A stretch of 64,000 nucleotides of DNA from Glandiceps talaboti (taxonomy: Eukaryota; Hemichordata; Enteropneusta; Spengelidae), in assembly GCF_964340395.1 (NCBI RefSeq), contig NC_135565.1, positions 20,411,709 through 20,475,708 of the forward strand, given 5' to 3'. Shown here piece by piece: positions 10,865 through 22,124 of the stretch. The notes beneath the pieces are model-generated. The model was not told the DNA's origin. It ran no database searches and was given only the letters and a program-made list of their open reading frames with translations. The position numbers and the translations under genes were made by a program. Numbering within the stretch: position 1 is the stretch's first letter; each line of letters starts with the position of its first letter.

Positions 10865-11600
10865 CAGACAGTGTGTTACAACCATGCCATTTTGGGATAT
10901 CCAATGACTTATGTGTACGTGATAGGATCTCGTAGAGACAGTGTGTTACAACCATACCATTTTGGGATATCCAATGACTTATGTGTACGTGATAGGATCT
11001 AGTAGAGACAGTGTGTTACAACCATACCATTTTGGGATATCCAATGACTTATGTGTACGTGATAGGATCTAGTAGAGACAGTGTGTTACAACCATACCAT
11101 TTTGGGATATCCAAGACTTATGTGTACGTGGTAGGATCTAGTAGAGACAGTGTGTTACAACCATACCATTTTGGGATATCCAATGACTTATGTGTACGTG
11201 ATAGGATCTAGTAGAGACAGTGTGTTACAATCATACCATTTTGGGATATCCAATGACTTAATGTGTACGTGATAGGATTTAGTAGAGACAGTGTGTTACA
11301 ACCATACCATTTTGGGATATCCAATGACTTATGTGTACGTGGTAGGATTTAGTAGAGACAGTGTGTTACAACCATACCATTTTGGGATATCCAATGACTT
11401 ATGTGTACGTGATAGGATCTAGTAGAGACAGTGTGTTACAACCATACCATTTTGGGATATCCAATGACTTATGTGTACTTGATAGGATCTAGGATCTAGT
11501 AGAGACAGTGTGTTACAACCATACCATTTTGGGATATCCAATGACTTATGTGTACATGATAGGATCTATTAGAGACAGTGTGTTACAACCATACAGGTTT
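10865..11600 (+). repeat. 70-bp tandem repeat, 11 copies, in the probable 3' UTR
   Basis: The unit begins GAGACAGTGTGTTACAACCA and ends GATAGGATCTAGTA. Copies start at about 10,865, 10,935, 11,005 and 11,075, and so on, and are almost identical, so the expansion is recent. It lies between the TAG at 10,754 and the AATAAA at 11,731. If transcribed, the 3' UTR carries 11 copies of the same sequence. Confidence 0.85.
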
Positions 11601-11730
11601 AGGGTAGCAATTTGTTCTGTGCATGACAATATAAACAGAGACAGTATGGCAGAATTAGAGACAGTGTGAAAAATACTAAGTATAACCTTCACTTGAGCCT
11701 CTTAGAATAATAACAACCTGCTGCCTGCAT

Positions 11731-11736
11731 AATAAA
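11731..11736 (+). terminator. Poly(A) signal AATAAA for the 749-residue gene
   Basis: This is the first clean AATAAA downstream of the stop codon on the coding strand, about 975 nt after it and beyond the 70-bp array. Confidence 0.4.
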
Positions 11737-11810
11737 GTTGTTATTTTGTAATCACCTGGCCTTCTGAACAAACAAAACAATCCAAGAATTATATGAATGT
11801 TGTAGAAGCT

Positions 11811-11816
<6 letters not shown>

Positions 11817-11848
<32 letters not shown>

Positions 11849-11858
11849 GGGGGGGGGT
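11817..11858. repeat. (GT)n followed by poly-G
   Basis: About 14 GT units run into a run of G. A simple repeat with no gene. Confidence 0.8.
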
Positions 11859-12013
11859 TAGGTCATGTTGGTAGATGATTCATCAGTACATGACATGTAA
11901 CACTATTTTATGTTTGACAACTTTTGTTAGGAAATATATGTATATAAGCTATCCTTATTTGTTGTAAAATAAACATAGGTTTGTAATGCACAGTTGAACC
12001 ACATTGTTTTAGT

Positions 12014-15000
12014 TGATATAGACAATGTGTACACTTGTAGATATATGATGTATACAATGTGTACACTTGTAGATATATGATGTACAAAATGTGTATACTT
12101 GTAGATATATGATGTATACAATGTGTACACTTGACAATGTATATATCTGATGTATACAATGTGGACACTTGTAGATATATGATGTAAACAATGTGTACAC
12201 TTGTAGATATATGATGTACACAATGTGTATACTTGTAGATATATGATGTATACAATGTGTACACTTGTAGATATATGATGCATACAATGTGTACACTTGT
12301 AGATATATGATGTATACAATGTGGACACTTGTAGATAATATGATGTATACAATGTGTACACTTGTAGATATATGATGCATACTATGTGGACACTTGTAGA
12401 TATATGATGTATACAATGTGTACACTTGTAGATATATGATGTATACAATGTGTACACTTGTAGATATATGATGTATACAATGTGTACACTTGTAGATATA
12501 TGATGTATACAATGTGTACACTTGTAGATATATGATGTATACAATGTGGACACTTGTAGATATATGATGCATACAATGCGTACACTTGTAGATATATGAT
12601 GTTCACAATGTGTATACTTGTAGATATATGATGTATACAATGTGTACACTTGTAGATATATGATGCATACAATGTGTACACTTGTAGATATATGATGTAT
12701 ACAATGTGGACACTTGTAGATATATGATGTAAACAATGTGTACACTTGTAGATATATGATGTACACAATGTGTGTACTTGTAGATATATGATGTATACAA
12801 TATGTACACTTGTAGATATATGATGCATACAATGTGTACACTTGTAGATATATGATGTATACAATGTGGACACTTGTAGATATATGATGTATACAATGTG
12901 TACACTTGTAGATATATGGTGTTCACAATGTGTATACTTGTAGATATATGATGTATACAATGTGTACACTTGTAGATATATGATGCATACAATGTGGACA
13001 CTTGTAGATATATGATGCATGTAATGTGTACACTTGTAGATATATGATGTATACAATGTGTACACTTGTAGATATATGATGTATACAATGTGTACACTTG
13101 TAGATATATGATGTATACAATGTGTACACTTGTAGATATATGATGTACACAATCTGTATACTTGTAGATATACAAATATATGATGTATACAATGTGTACA
13201 CTTGTAGATATACAAATATATGATGTATACAATGTGTACACTTGTAGATATATGGTGTATACAATGCGTACACTTGTAGATATATGATGTATACAATATG
13301 TACACTTGTAGATACTAGTATATGATGTGTACAATGTGTACACTTGTAGATATATGATGTAAACAATATGTACACATGTAGATATATGATGTATACAATG
13401 TGTACACTTGTAGATATATGATGTACACAATGTGTATACTTGTAGATATACAAATATATGATGTATACAATGTGGACACTTGTAGATATACAATGTGTAC
13501 ACTTGTAGATATATGATGTACACAATGTGTATACTTGTAGATATATGATGTATACAATATGTACACTTGTAGATATATGATGCATACAATGTGTACACTT
13601 GTAGATATATGATGTATACAATGTGGACACTTGTAGATATATGATGTAAACAATGTGTACACTTGTAGATACATGATGTACACAATGTGTATACTTGTAG
13701 ATATATGATGCATACAATATGTACACTTGTAGATATATGATGCATACAATGTGTACACTTGTAGATATATGATGTATACAATATTGTGGACACTTGTAGA
13801 TATATGATGTATACAATGTGTACACTTGTAGATATATGGTGTTCACAATGTGTATACTTGTAGATATATGATGTATACAATGTGTACACTTGTAGATATA
13901 TGATGTATACAATGTGGACACTTGTAGATATATGATGTAAACAATGTGTACACTTGTAGATATATGATGTACACAATGTGTATACTTGTAGATATATGAT
14001 GTATACAATATGTACACTTGTAGATATATGATGCATACAATGTGTACACTTGTAGATATATGATGTATACAATGTGGACACTTGTAGATATATGATGTAT
14101 ACAATGTGTACACTTGTAGATATATGGTGTTCACAATGTGTATACTTGTAGATATATGATGTATACAATGTGTACACTTGTAGATATATGATGCATACAA
14201 TGTGGACACTTGTAGATATATGATGCATATAATGTGTACACTTGTAGATATATGATGTATACAATGTGTACACTTGTAGATATATGATGTATACAATGTG
14301 CACACTTGTAGATATATGATGTATACAATGTGTACACTTGTAGATATATGATGTACACAATCTGTATACTTGTAGATATACAAATATATGATGTATACAA
14401 TGTGTACACTTGTAGATATACAAATATATGATGTATACAATGTGTACACTTGTAGATATATGATGTATACAATGTGTACACTTGTAGATATATGATGTAT
14501 ACAATGTGTACACTTGTAGATATATGATGTATACAATGTGTACACTTGTAGATATATGATGTATACAATGTGGACACTTGTAGATATATGATGTAAACAA
14601 TGTGTACACTTGTAGATATATGATGTACACAATGTGTGTACTTGTAGATATATGATGTATACAATATGTACACTTGTAGATATATGATGCATACAATGTG
14701 TACACTTGTAGATATATGATGTATACAATGTGGACACTTGTAGATATATGATGTATACAATGTGTACACTTGTAGATATATGGTGTTCACAATGTGTATA
14801 CTTGTAGATATATGATGTATACAATGTGTACACTTGTAGATATATGATGCATACAATGTGGACACTTGTAGATATATGATGCATATAATGTGTACACTTG
14901 TAGATATATGATGTATACAATGTGTACACTTGTAGATATATGATGTATACAATGTGTACACTTGTAGATATATGATGTATACAATGTGTACACTTGTAGA

Positions 15001-17722
15001 TATATGATGTACACAATCTGTATACTTGTAGATATACAAATATATGATGTATACAATGTGTACACTTGTAGATATACAAATATATGATGTATACAATGTG
15101 TACACTTGTAGATATATGGTGTATACAATGCGTACACTTGTAGATATATGATGTATACAATATGTACACTTGTAGATACTAGTATATGATGTGTACAATG
15201 TGTACACTTGTAGATATATGATGTATACAATATGTACACATGTAGATATATGATGTATACAATGTGTACACTTGTAGATATATGATGTACACAATGTGTA
15301 TACTTGTAGATATACAAATATATGATGTATACAATGTGGACACTTGTAGATATACAATGTGTACACTTGTAGATATATGATGTACACAATGTGTATACTT
15401 GTAGATATATGATGTATACAATATGTACACTTGTAGATATATGATGCATACAATGTGTACACTTGTAGATATATGATGTATACAATGTGGACACTTGTAG
15501 ATATATGATGTAAACAATGTGTACACTTGTAGATACATGATGTACACAATGTGTATACTTGTAGATATATGATGCATACAATATGTACACTTGTAGATAT
15601 ATGATGCATACAATGTGTACACTTGTAGATATATGATGTATACAATATTGTGGACACTTGTAGATATATGATGTATACAATGTGTACACTTGTAGATATA
15701 TGGTGTTCACAATGTGTATACTTGTAGATATATGATGTATACAATGTGTACACTTGTAGATATATGATGTATACAATGTGGACACTTGTAGATATATGAT
15801 GTAAACAATGTGTACACTTGTAGATATATGATGTACACAATGTGTATACTTGTAGATATATGATGTATACAATATGTACACTTGTAGATATATGATGCAT
15901 ACAATGTGTACACTTGTAGATATATGATGTATACAATGTGGACACTTGTAGATATATGATGTATACAATGTGTACACTTGTAGATATATGGTGTTCACAA
16001 TGTGTATACTTGTAGATATATGATGTATACAATGTGTACACTTGTAGATATATGATGCATACAATGTGGACACTTGTAGATATATGATGCATATAATGTG
16101 TACACTTGTAGATATATGATGTATACAATGTGTACACTTGTAGATATATGATGTATACAATGTGCACACTTGTAGATATATGATGTATACAATGTGTACA
16201 CTTGTAGATATATGATGTACACAATCTGTATACTTGTAGATATACAAATATATGATGTATACAATGTGTACACTTGTAGATATACAAATATATGATGTAT
16301 ACAATGTGTACACTTGTAGATATATGATGTATACAATGTGTACACTTGTAGATATATGATGTATACAATGTGTACACTTGTAGATATATGATGTATACAA
16401 TGTGTACACTTGTAGATATATGATGTACACAATCTGTATACTTGTAGATATACAAATATATGATGTATACAATGTGTACACTTGTAGATATATGGTGTAT
16501 ACAATGCGTACACTTGTAGATATATGATGTATACAATATGTACACTTGTAGATATATGATGTGTACAATGTGTACACTTGTAGATATATGATGCATACAA
16601 TGTGTACACTTGTAGATATGATGTATACAGTTTGTACACTTGTAGATATATGATGTATACAATGTGTACACTTGTAGATATATGGTGTATACAATGTGTA
16701 CACTTGTAGATATATGATGTATACAATGTGTACACTTGTAGATATACAAATATATGATGTATACAATGTGGACACTTGTAGATATATGATGTACACAATG
16801 TGTATACTTGTAGATATACAAATATATGATGTATACAATGTGGACACTTGTAGATATACTATGTGTACACTTGTAGATATATGATGTACACAATGTGTAT
16901 ACTTGTAGATATATGATGTATACAATATGTACACTTGTAGATATATGATGCATACAATGTGTACACTTGTAGATATATGATGTACACAATGTGTATACTT
17001 GTAGATATATGATGTATACAATATGTACACTTGTAGATATATGATGCATACAATGTGTACACTTGTAGATATATGATGTATACAATGTGTACACTTGTAG
17101 ATATATGATGTATACAATGTGTACACTTGTAGATATATGATGTATACAATGTGTACACTTGTAGATATATGATGTACACAATCTGTATACTTGTAGATAT
17201 ACAAATATATGATGTATACAATGTGTACACTTGTAGATATACAAATATATGATGTATACAATGTGTACACTTGTAGATATATGGTGTATACAATGCGTAC
17301 ACTTGTAGATATATGATGTATACAATATGTACCCTTGTAGATACTAGTATATGATGTGTACAATGTGTACACTTGTAGATATATGATGTATACAATATGT
17401 ACACATGTAGATATATGATGTATACAATGTGTACACTTGTAGATATATGATGTACACAATGTGTATACTTGTAGATATACAAATATATGATGTATACAAT
17501 GTGGACACTTGTAGATATACAATGTGTACACTTGTAGATATATGATGTACACAATGTGTATACTTGTAGATATATGATGTATACAATATGTACACTTGTA
17601 GATATATGATGCATACAATGTGTACACTTGTAGATATATGATGTATAAAATGTGGACACTTGTAGATATATGATGTAAACAATGTGTACACTTGTAGATA
17701 CATGATGTACACAATGTGTATA
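12014..17722. repeat. 32-bp minisatellite array, left segment
   Basis: The basic unit is 32 bp (GTAGATATATGATGTATACA followed by ATGTGTACACTT), about 178 copies. Variant units carry an 8-bp insertion giving ATATACAAATATATG, single-base changes (GCATAC, GTGGAC, GTTCAC) or a deletion. Variant order is repeated at long range: markers at 13,314, 15,178 and 17,343 are 1,864 and 2,165 bp apart, so blocks of about 58-68 units were copied as wholes. The minus strand has no stop codon in any frame of the consensus, which creates very long spurious open frames. The array continues at 22,125 after the inserted element. Confidence 0.95.
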
Positions 17723-18110
17723 CCCTCACCAAACTGGAGGGCTAAATAAGCTCTCCGATAGCTATCCGATAGCTCTCAAAACTGAATTTTGGTGAAAAAT
17801 AAGCTTTCGATAGCTATCACAGCTATTGAAGGCTAAGCTGAACAGTCATTGATGGCTAAGTGAACAAGATGTGAAGGCTAACCCAAACCTTCATAGCTAT
17901 CACAGCCATTGACTGGTAGACTGTGAAGGCTAAGTCAGAGGGCTAAGGTAAAAATTAAGCCTCCGATAGCTATCACAGCTATTGAAGGCTCATTGAGAAA
18001 GATGTGAAGGCTAAGCCCCCTTATCCTTCGAAGCTATCACAGCCTTCGATGGGTAAGGTAACAAGTTGTGAAGGCTAAAACAGGCATCCACATAATAGCT
18101 ATCAGAAATA
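17723..18110. repeat. Left TIR and subterminal ATAGCTATC repeats
   Basis: After the 16-bp TIR, GATAGCTATC or ATAGCTATC occurs about five or six times, often followed by ACAGCTATTGAAGGCT or ACAGCC. The phrases GTGAAGGCTAA and GGCTAAG recur between them. The spacing is irregular, 40-130 bp. Confidence 0.8.
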
Positions 18111-18399
18111 TTAACAGCCATATGTGAGCAAAGTAAAAAGCAAGCCATCGACAGAGGCATGAAGAAACATTGACTGATATAAAGCTCTGGATAGAACTTG
18201 AAGGTGCGAGTTGTTGGCACTTAAAGTGCAATTACCAATTTGTACAAAAGTCCAGCCTTGTCACTATGACAGTAAAGAAGTCATTATTAATAATTACCAA
18301 CAGAATTTGAATTTTAAACCCATGTATTTTCATAAATTGGACTAATGAGTTGTGATTCATCTAGTGTAATGTAAGTGTTTCTCAAAAAAATAAAAAAAA

Positions 18400-18722
18400 T
18401 AAAAAAGGAACTACAAGCTATACCCTCCTGTCTATAAAAAATCTTATAATCTTAAAAAAATGTTAAAAAATAAAAATAAAATGGAACAAGTTAAAATAAA
18501 ATGTTAAAAAATAAAAATAAAATGGAACTACAAGCTACCCCCCCCCCTCCCAACGCCTGTAAAACAATCTTCTAGTCTTAAAAAAATAAAATAAAATAAA
18601 ATAAAAATAAAATGGAACTACAAGGTACCCCCCCCCCCACCCCAACGCCTGTAAAACAATCTTCTAGTCTTAAAAAAATAAAATAAAATAAAATAAAAAT
18701 AAAATGGAACTACAAGGTAGAA
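18400..18722. repeat. A-rich ~110-bp repeat, three copies, inside the element
   Basis: Each copy has AATAAAATGGAACTACAAG, a run of C, CAACGCCTGTAAAACAATCT and then AAATAAAATAAAATAAAAT. The last two copies are nearly identical. No coding content. Confidence 0.75.
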
Positions 18723-19076
18723 GCTTGAAGACATTCATGCGTTTTGCTTGATCAGTGTTGCTTTTGCTTGATCACTGCGCTCATAAAACCAAATTATTCG
18801 CAACAGGCATCATTTTAATACGGTGTAAGTTCTCCGTGAAGGCTGTCATTATAATGAACATGCGTACGGTGGATGAGCAGAGGAGTTTACATTTAACAAA
18901 CAACCAAACTGGTCATTGACCGTTAACCTTATGTAACATGTGTAAAGAGAGGGAAGTTTGGTTGACCAAGGTAGATCTCTTAGGAAATGACATGCCTATA
19001 GCAGCAACCTTAAAATGTGAATTCCCTGTCAAGTAACTCGATAACAGCGGGAAATACGTGTTTATTTCTGAATTTT

Positions 19077-20820
19077 ATGACGGGATTGTGGTGTTCCACT
19101 CGCCAAAGTGACCAAGTAAGTAATATTTACTCAGTATTGCATGCCTTGTGCAGTCGAGAAATCCATGATTAACTGCTTTATTTTTTTCTTAGCCTTAATG
19201 TAGAATTACTTTGTCACTGTCTAAATTTACTGAACCTTTTCTGAGATTTCCTTACACTGATTACCATGAACAGCACAGTAGATCCTAGCTCTTGAAATAT
19301 GCACTCTGAGAACTCTGACACATAGACTGAGATGTGTCAAATATGGCAGTGAATGCATACTTTTTCTGTATTTTATTTACTTATCTTTGTATGCTTTACC
19401 ATGCTCAGCTAAAGCATGATGTTACATAATAAAGATTGATTGATTGTAATACTTTAAGTTTTTACACTCTTTATGGAACGGTGTTACGATGGCCTATGTA
19501 ATATTTTTTGTGCAATATTAGTTGTGTTTTCTCTAAGCTTAGAATAGAATAGAACAATCAATTATAGTCTGACATGTATGAAAGTAACACTTCATTGTAG
19601 AAGACACTGAACAAATTGTATGTCGAGTTGTAACTGGCACTATAATTTTGTCTGTTTATCTCCACAGGGTACAAAGTCCATGAGACCACTTGTGATTCTA
19701 ACAGAACACCCTGTTGAGTATAGTGATGTAAAAGTTAGTTCTGTTGGTCTGTTCGATGCAGAAAATAATGCTGCTAAAGCTAAGGATTATCTTGGTGAGT
19801 TGATTTTAATAATAACTTGTGTGGTCACCATACATGAGTGGAACAAATAACACATTTGTAAGTGACTTGATGAATTTCTAACAAACTGTTAATCTTGCTG
19901 CATCATAGCAAAATAATTCTTGATAAACAGTGAACATTAAACAAGTAGAGATGGGTGGGTTGGGGGGTTGAGTATGAAATTCTTTGAATCTTCTCCTTTT
20001 ACATGTTATATGTAAACAATGTGAATGATTTAACATTAAGAGTTGATTTTTTGAGCAAACTACTTCAATGCCAACACCTCATTTAGGTAGATTGTGCTGA
20101 AAGTTGGAGTGTATAACCACAATCTTGGTGTGTATTGTGAAATTAACGGTTTCTAGATGACAAGTTATATGTTTAACCTCAAATTTAAACATGAATCCTC
20201 CTTTATTATGGAAGAATTCTGGGAGAGTCTGTGTTGACACATTAAGATGTGATTTAAAAAGTGTATTACTGCCTGAGGTTTCATATATCTTGCATGTATT
20301 TTCAATATATTTCAGGATCGCTCATGAATTCTGTTCTTGGCCTTGTTTTTACAAGGCAAGAACTAATGAATAGCTGTGGTGTCAGGGTTTAAGGAGAGGC
20401 AAGGAGCGGCACAACTTACCTGTCCTAGATGTTCATAATATTGATACAGTCAGAGGTATGTTATATTTATATATATATATTTATATAAAATTATGATAGG
20501 TAATTTCTAATAATATTGTAAATCTTGTATCTGTGAACTGATCTTGTTACAATATATTTTTTCAAAATGAACAATTATTTCCTAAATGTACCACATACAA
20601 TTCATGAAATTAAAACAGCAAGTGGAATGTATTTGGCGTAGTTGTACAAGAAAATGTACCACAAAATTACTCCATGTGCCTACATGTACATGTATCAGCA
20701 GTTTCTAAACTTTTGTGTATACTTACATACATTGGTATCATACTCTTGAGTGATTATATATATTTTCTTTTTCTTTCAGTGTACCTTGCTGCAAAAGCTA
20801 AAGATACAACTTGGACGTGA
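19077..20820 (+). CDS. BEN-domain protein encoded inside the transposon, 4 exons, one apparent frameshift
   Basis: Proposed exons are 19,077-19,115 (ATG; donor CCAA|GTAAGT), 19,668-19,793 (acceptor TCCACAG; donor CTTG|GTGAGT), 20,316-20,455 (acceptor ATTTCAG; donor AGAG|GTATG) and 20,780-20,820 (acceptor CTTTCAG; TGA). Junction phases 0, 1 and 1 all agree. The product is about 115 residues. Exon 3 reads SLMNSVLGLVFTRQELMNSC and, after a one-base frame slip near 20,383, LPVLDVHNIDTVR, which together fit the BEN pattern (a helix ending in VFSREELxxS, then a conserved PxLDxxKVxxI helix). BEN domains bind DNA and often pair with chromatin repressors. As read, a TAA falls at 20,385-20,387, so the copy is either decayed or has a single-base sequence error. 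The first exon is the least certain. AATAAA occurs at 20,826 and 21,304. Confidence 0.55.
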
Positions 20821-21600
20821 TGCCTAATAAAACTTCCAATGAAAAAATCCCAGCAGAGGTCGGTAATTCAAAATGGTACTGAAATGCTTTAATTTAAAAA
20901 AAAAAAGTAAATATAAAGAGGAAAAAAATTGACCCCCCCCCCAAAAAAAAAAAAAAAAAAATCTAGCGAATTGGTGAGATTGTTCATGAAGACATATGAA
21001 CTTTCAATGAGTTTCAGTGCCTAATTTTGAAATACTGATCTGTGTTCAATATTGATAATAAGTGACAATTTTGTAACATTCATTATTTTGAGAAAATGTT
21101 TCAATGTCTTCTTCTGACTTATTGAACTATGGTACAATATTGATTTCCAATTACATTATTTGTAACTTTTGATTGTCTTATTGAGCTGTTGTTCCTTATA
21201 CTGCCTCTCCTGACATTTATATTTCAAACAACGTCGATTCTGATTTTCAATGGTTCCTATTATCAGATATGTGTTGCACCAATCTGATTTTTTTTAAAAA
21301 TGAAATAAATGTAGTATTATCACTTAAATTTGTTTCGTTTACAGTGGTATATGCTTTTGTATGGCTTCTACTTACAGAACTTTGTGCATTTTGGTGAAAA
21401 TATTGTTTGATAGTCAAGGTATTTGTAGCTATTTAAAGATCCCAGCTAACAATCATTTACTAAGTTGCTAGTGCATATTTCTCTACTACATCTTGATGGT
21501 AAGAGTGGTTGCTATCCAGTTTATTATTGAAGCATACTTGGCTTGCAACTGACAGACACTCGTACACTCAAGGTTGGATATTTTGACAAGTACAATAACT
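20821..21600. other. 3' non-coding part of the element
   Basis: AT-rich sequence with poly-A and poly-C runs near 20,895-20,960 and AATAAA at 21,304-21,309. No further exon recognised. Confidence 0.5.
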
Positions 21601-21609
21601 TGAACAGAA

Positions 21610-22124
21610 TATCTATCAGCAGGTACATGATAGCTATCAGATGGTAAGTAAGCCTTCTCTTATCATAGTTCATGCTCTGAGAATAGCTATCGGAAGGCTA
21701 ATTCGTGTTCTGAGAATAGCTATCGGAAGGCTTAGCTATATATCTCTCGTCATGTAAAATACCCCCTAAGAATGGATAGCTATCGATAGGAAAATAGCTA
21801 TCTACGGGTATATGATAGCTATCAATGGCTGAGCGATCCACCTCATTTACATAAAATGATAGCTATCAATGATAACTATCAATGATAGCTATGGACGGCT
21901 AAGTTAGCCTTCTCATTTAAATAATTCGTGCTCTCACAGAGCTAAGGTATAGCTATCGGAAGGCTAACTAGCTCTCGATGGCTAAGTAGATACCTGCCTC
22001 TACTGTGTCTGAGGGTTATCACCACCTTGATGATAGCTATCAAAAGTCTTCCTTGGATAGCTATCGAAGGGTAGTCTTTGACAGCTTTCTGAGAGCTAAT
22101 GGAAGCTTTCCTGTTTGGTGAGGG
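21610..22124. repeat. Right subterminal ATAGCTATC repeats and right TIR
   Basis: About ten ATAGCTATC copies in GATAGCTATCA, AATAGCTATCGGAAGGCT and TGATAGCTATCAATG contexts, ending in the inverted terminal repeat at 22,109-22,124. The same core as at the left end but with different surrounding words. Confidence 0.8.

Larger units (their letters stand above)
17723..22124 (+). mobile_element. 4,402-bp DNA transposon-like element carrying a BEN-domain gene
   Basis: The left end reads CCCTCACCAAACTGGA and the inverted right end CCCTCACCAAACAGGA, 15 of 16 bases matching. The element is flanked on both sides by TA. The minisatellite resumes in register on the far side, and intact (empty) copies of the same local sequence occur at 13,692 and 15,556 with a single TA, proving insertion and a TA target-site duplication. 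Subterminal regions (17,750-18,110 and 21,610-22,075) are filled with ATAGCTAT palindromes. The only gene-like content is a four-exon BEN-domain reading frame. No DDE transposase was recognised, so the element is probably non-autonomous or of an unfamiliar type. TA duplication occurs in Tc1/mariner and some IS4EU/ISL2EU-type groups, but the termini do not let me assign a superfamily. Confidence 0.88.

Noticed and set aside
11927-17732. Very long minus-strand open frames (up to about 1,060 codons) with Tyr/Ile/His/Thr/Cys repeats
   Set aside because: They are the stop-free complement of a 32-bp minisatellite. All three frames give the same peptide, with no domain, no splice structure and no normal codon composition.
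10749-19793. Joining the coiled-coil exon to the BEN exons as one gene
   Set aside because: The intron phases disagree (1 against 0), and the BEN exons lie inside a transposon inserted after the minisatellite expanded.
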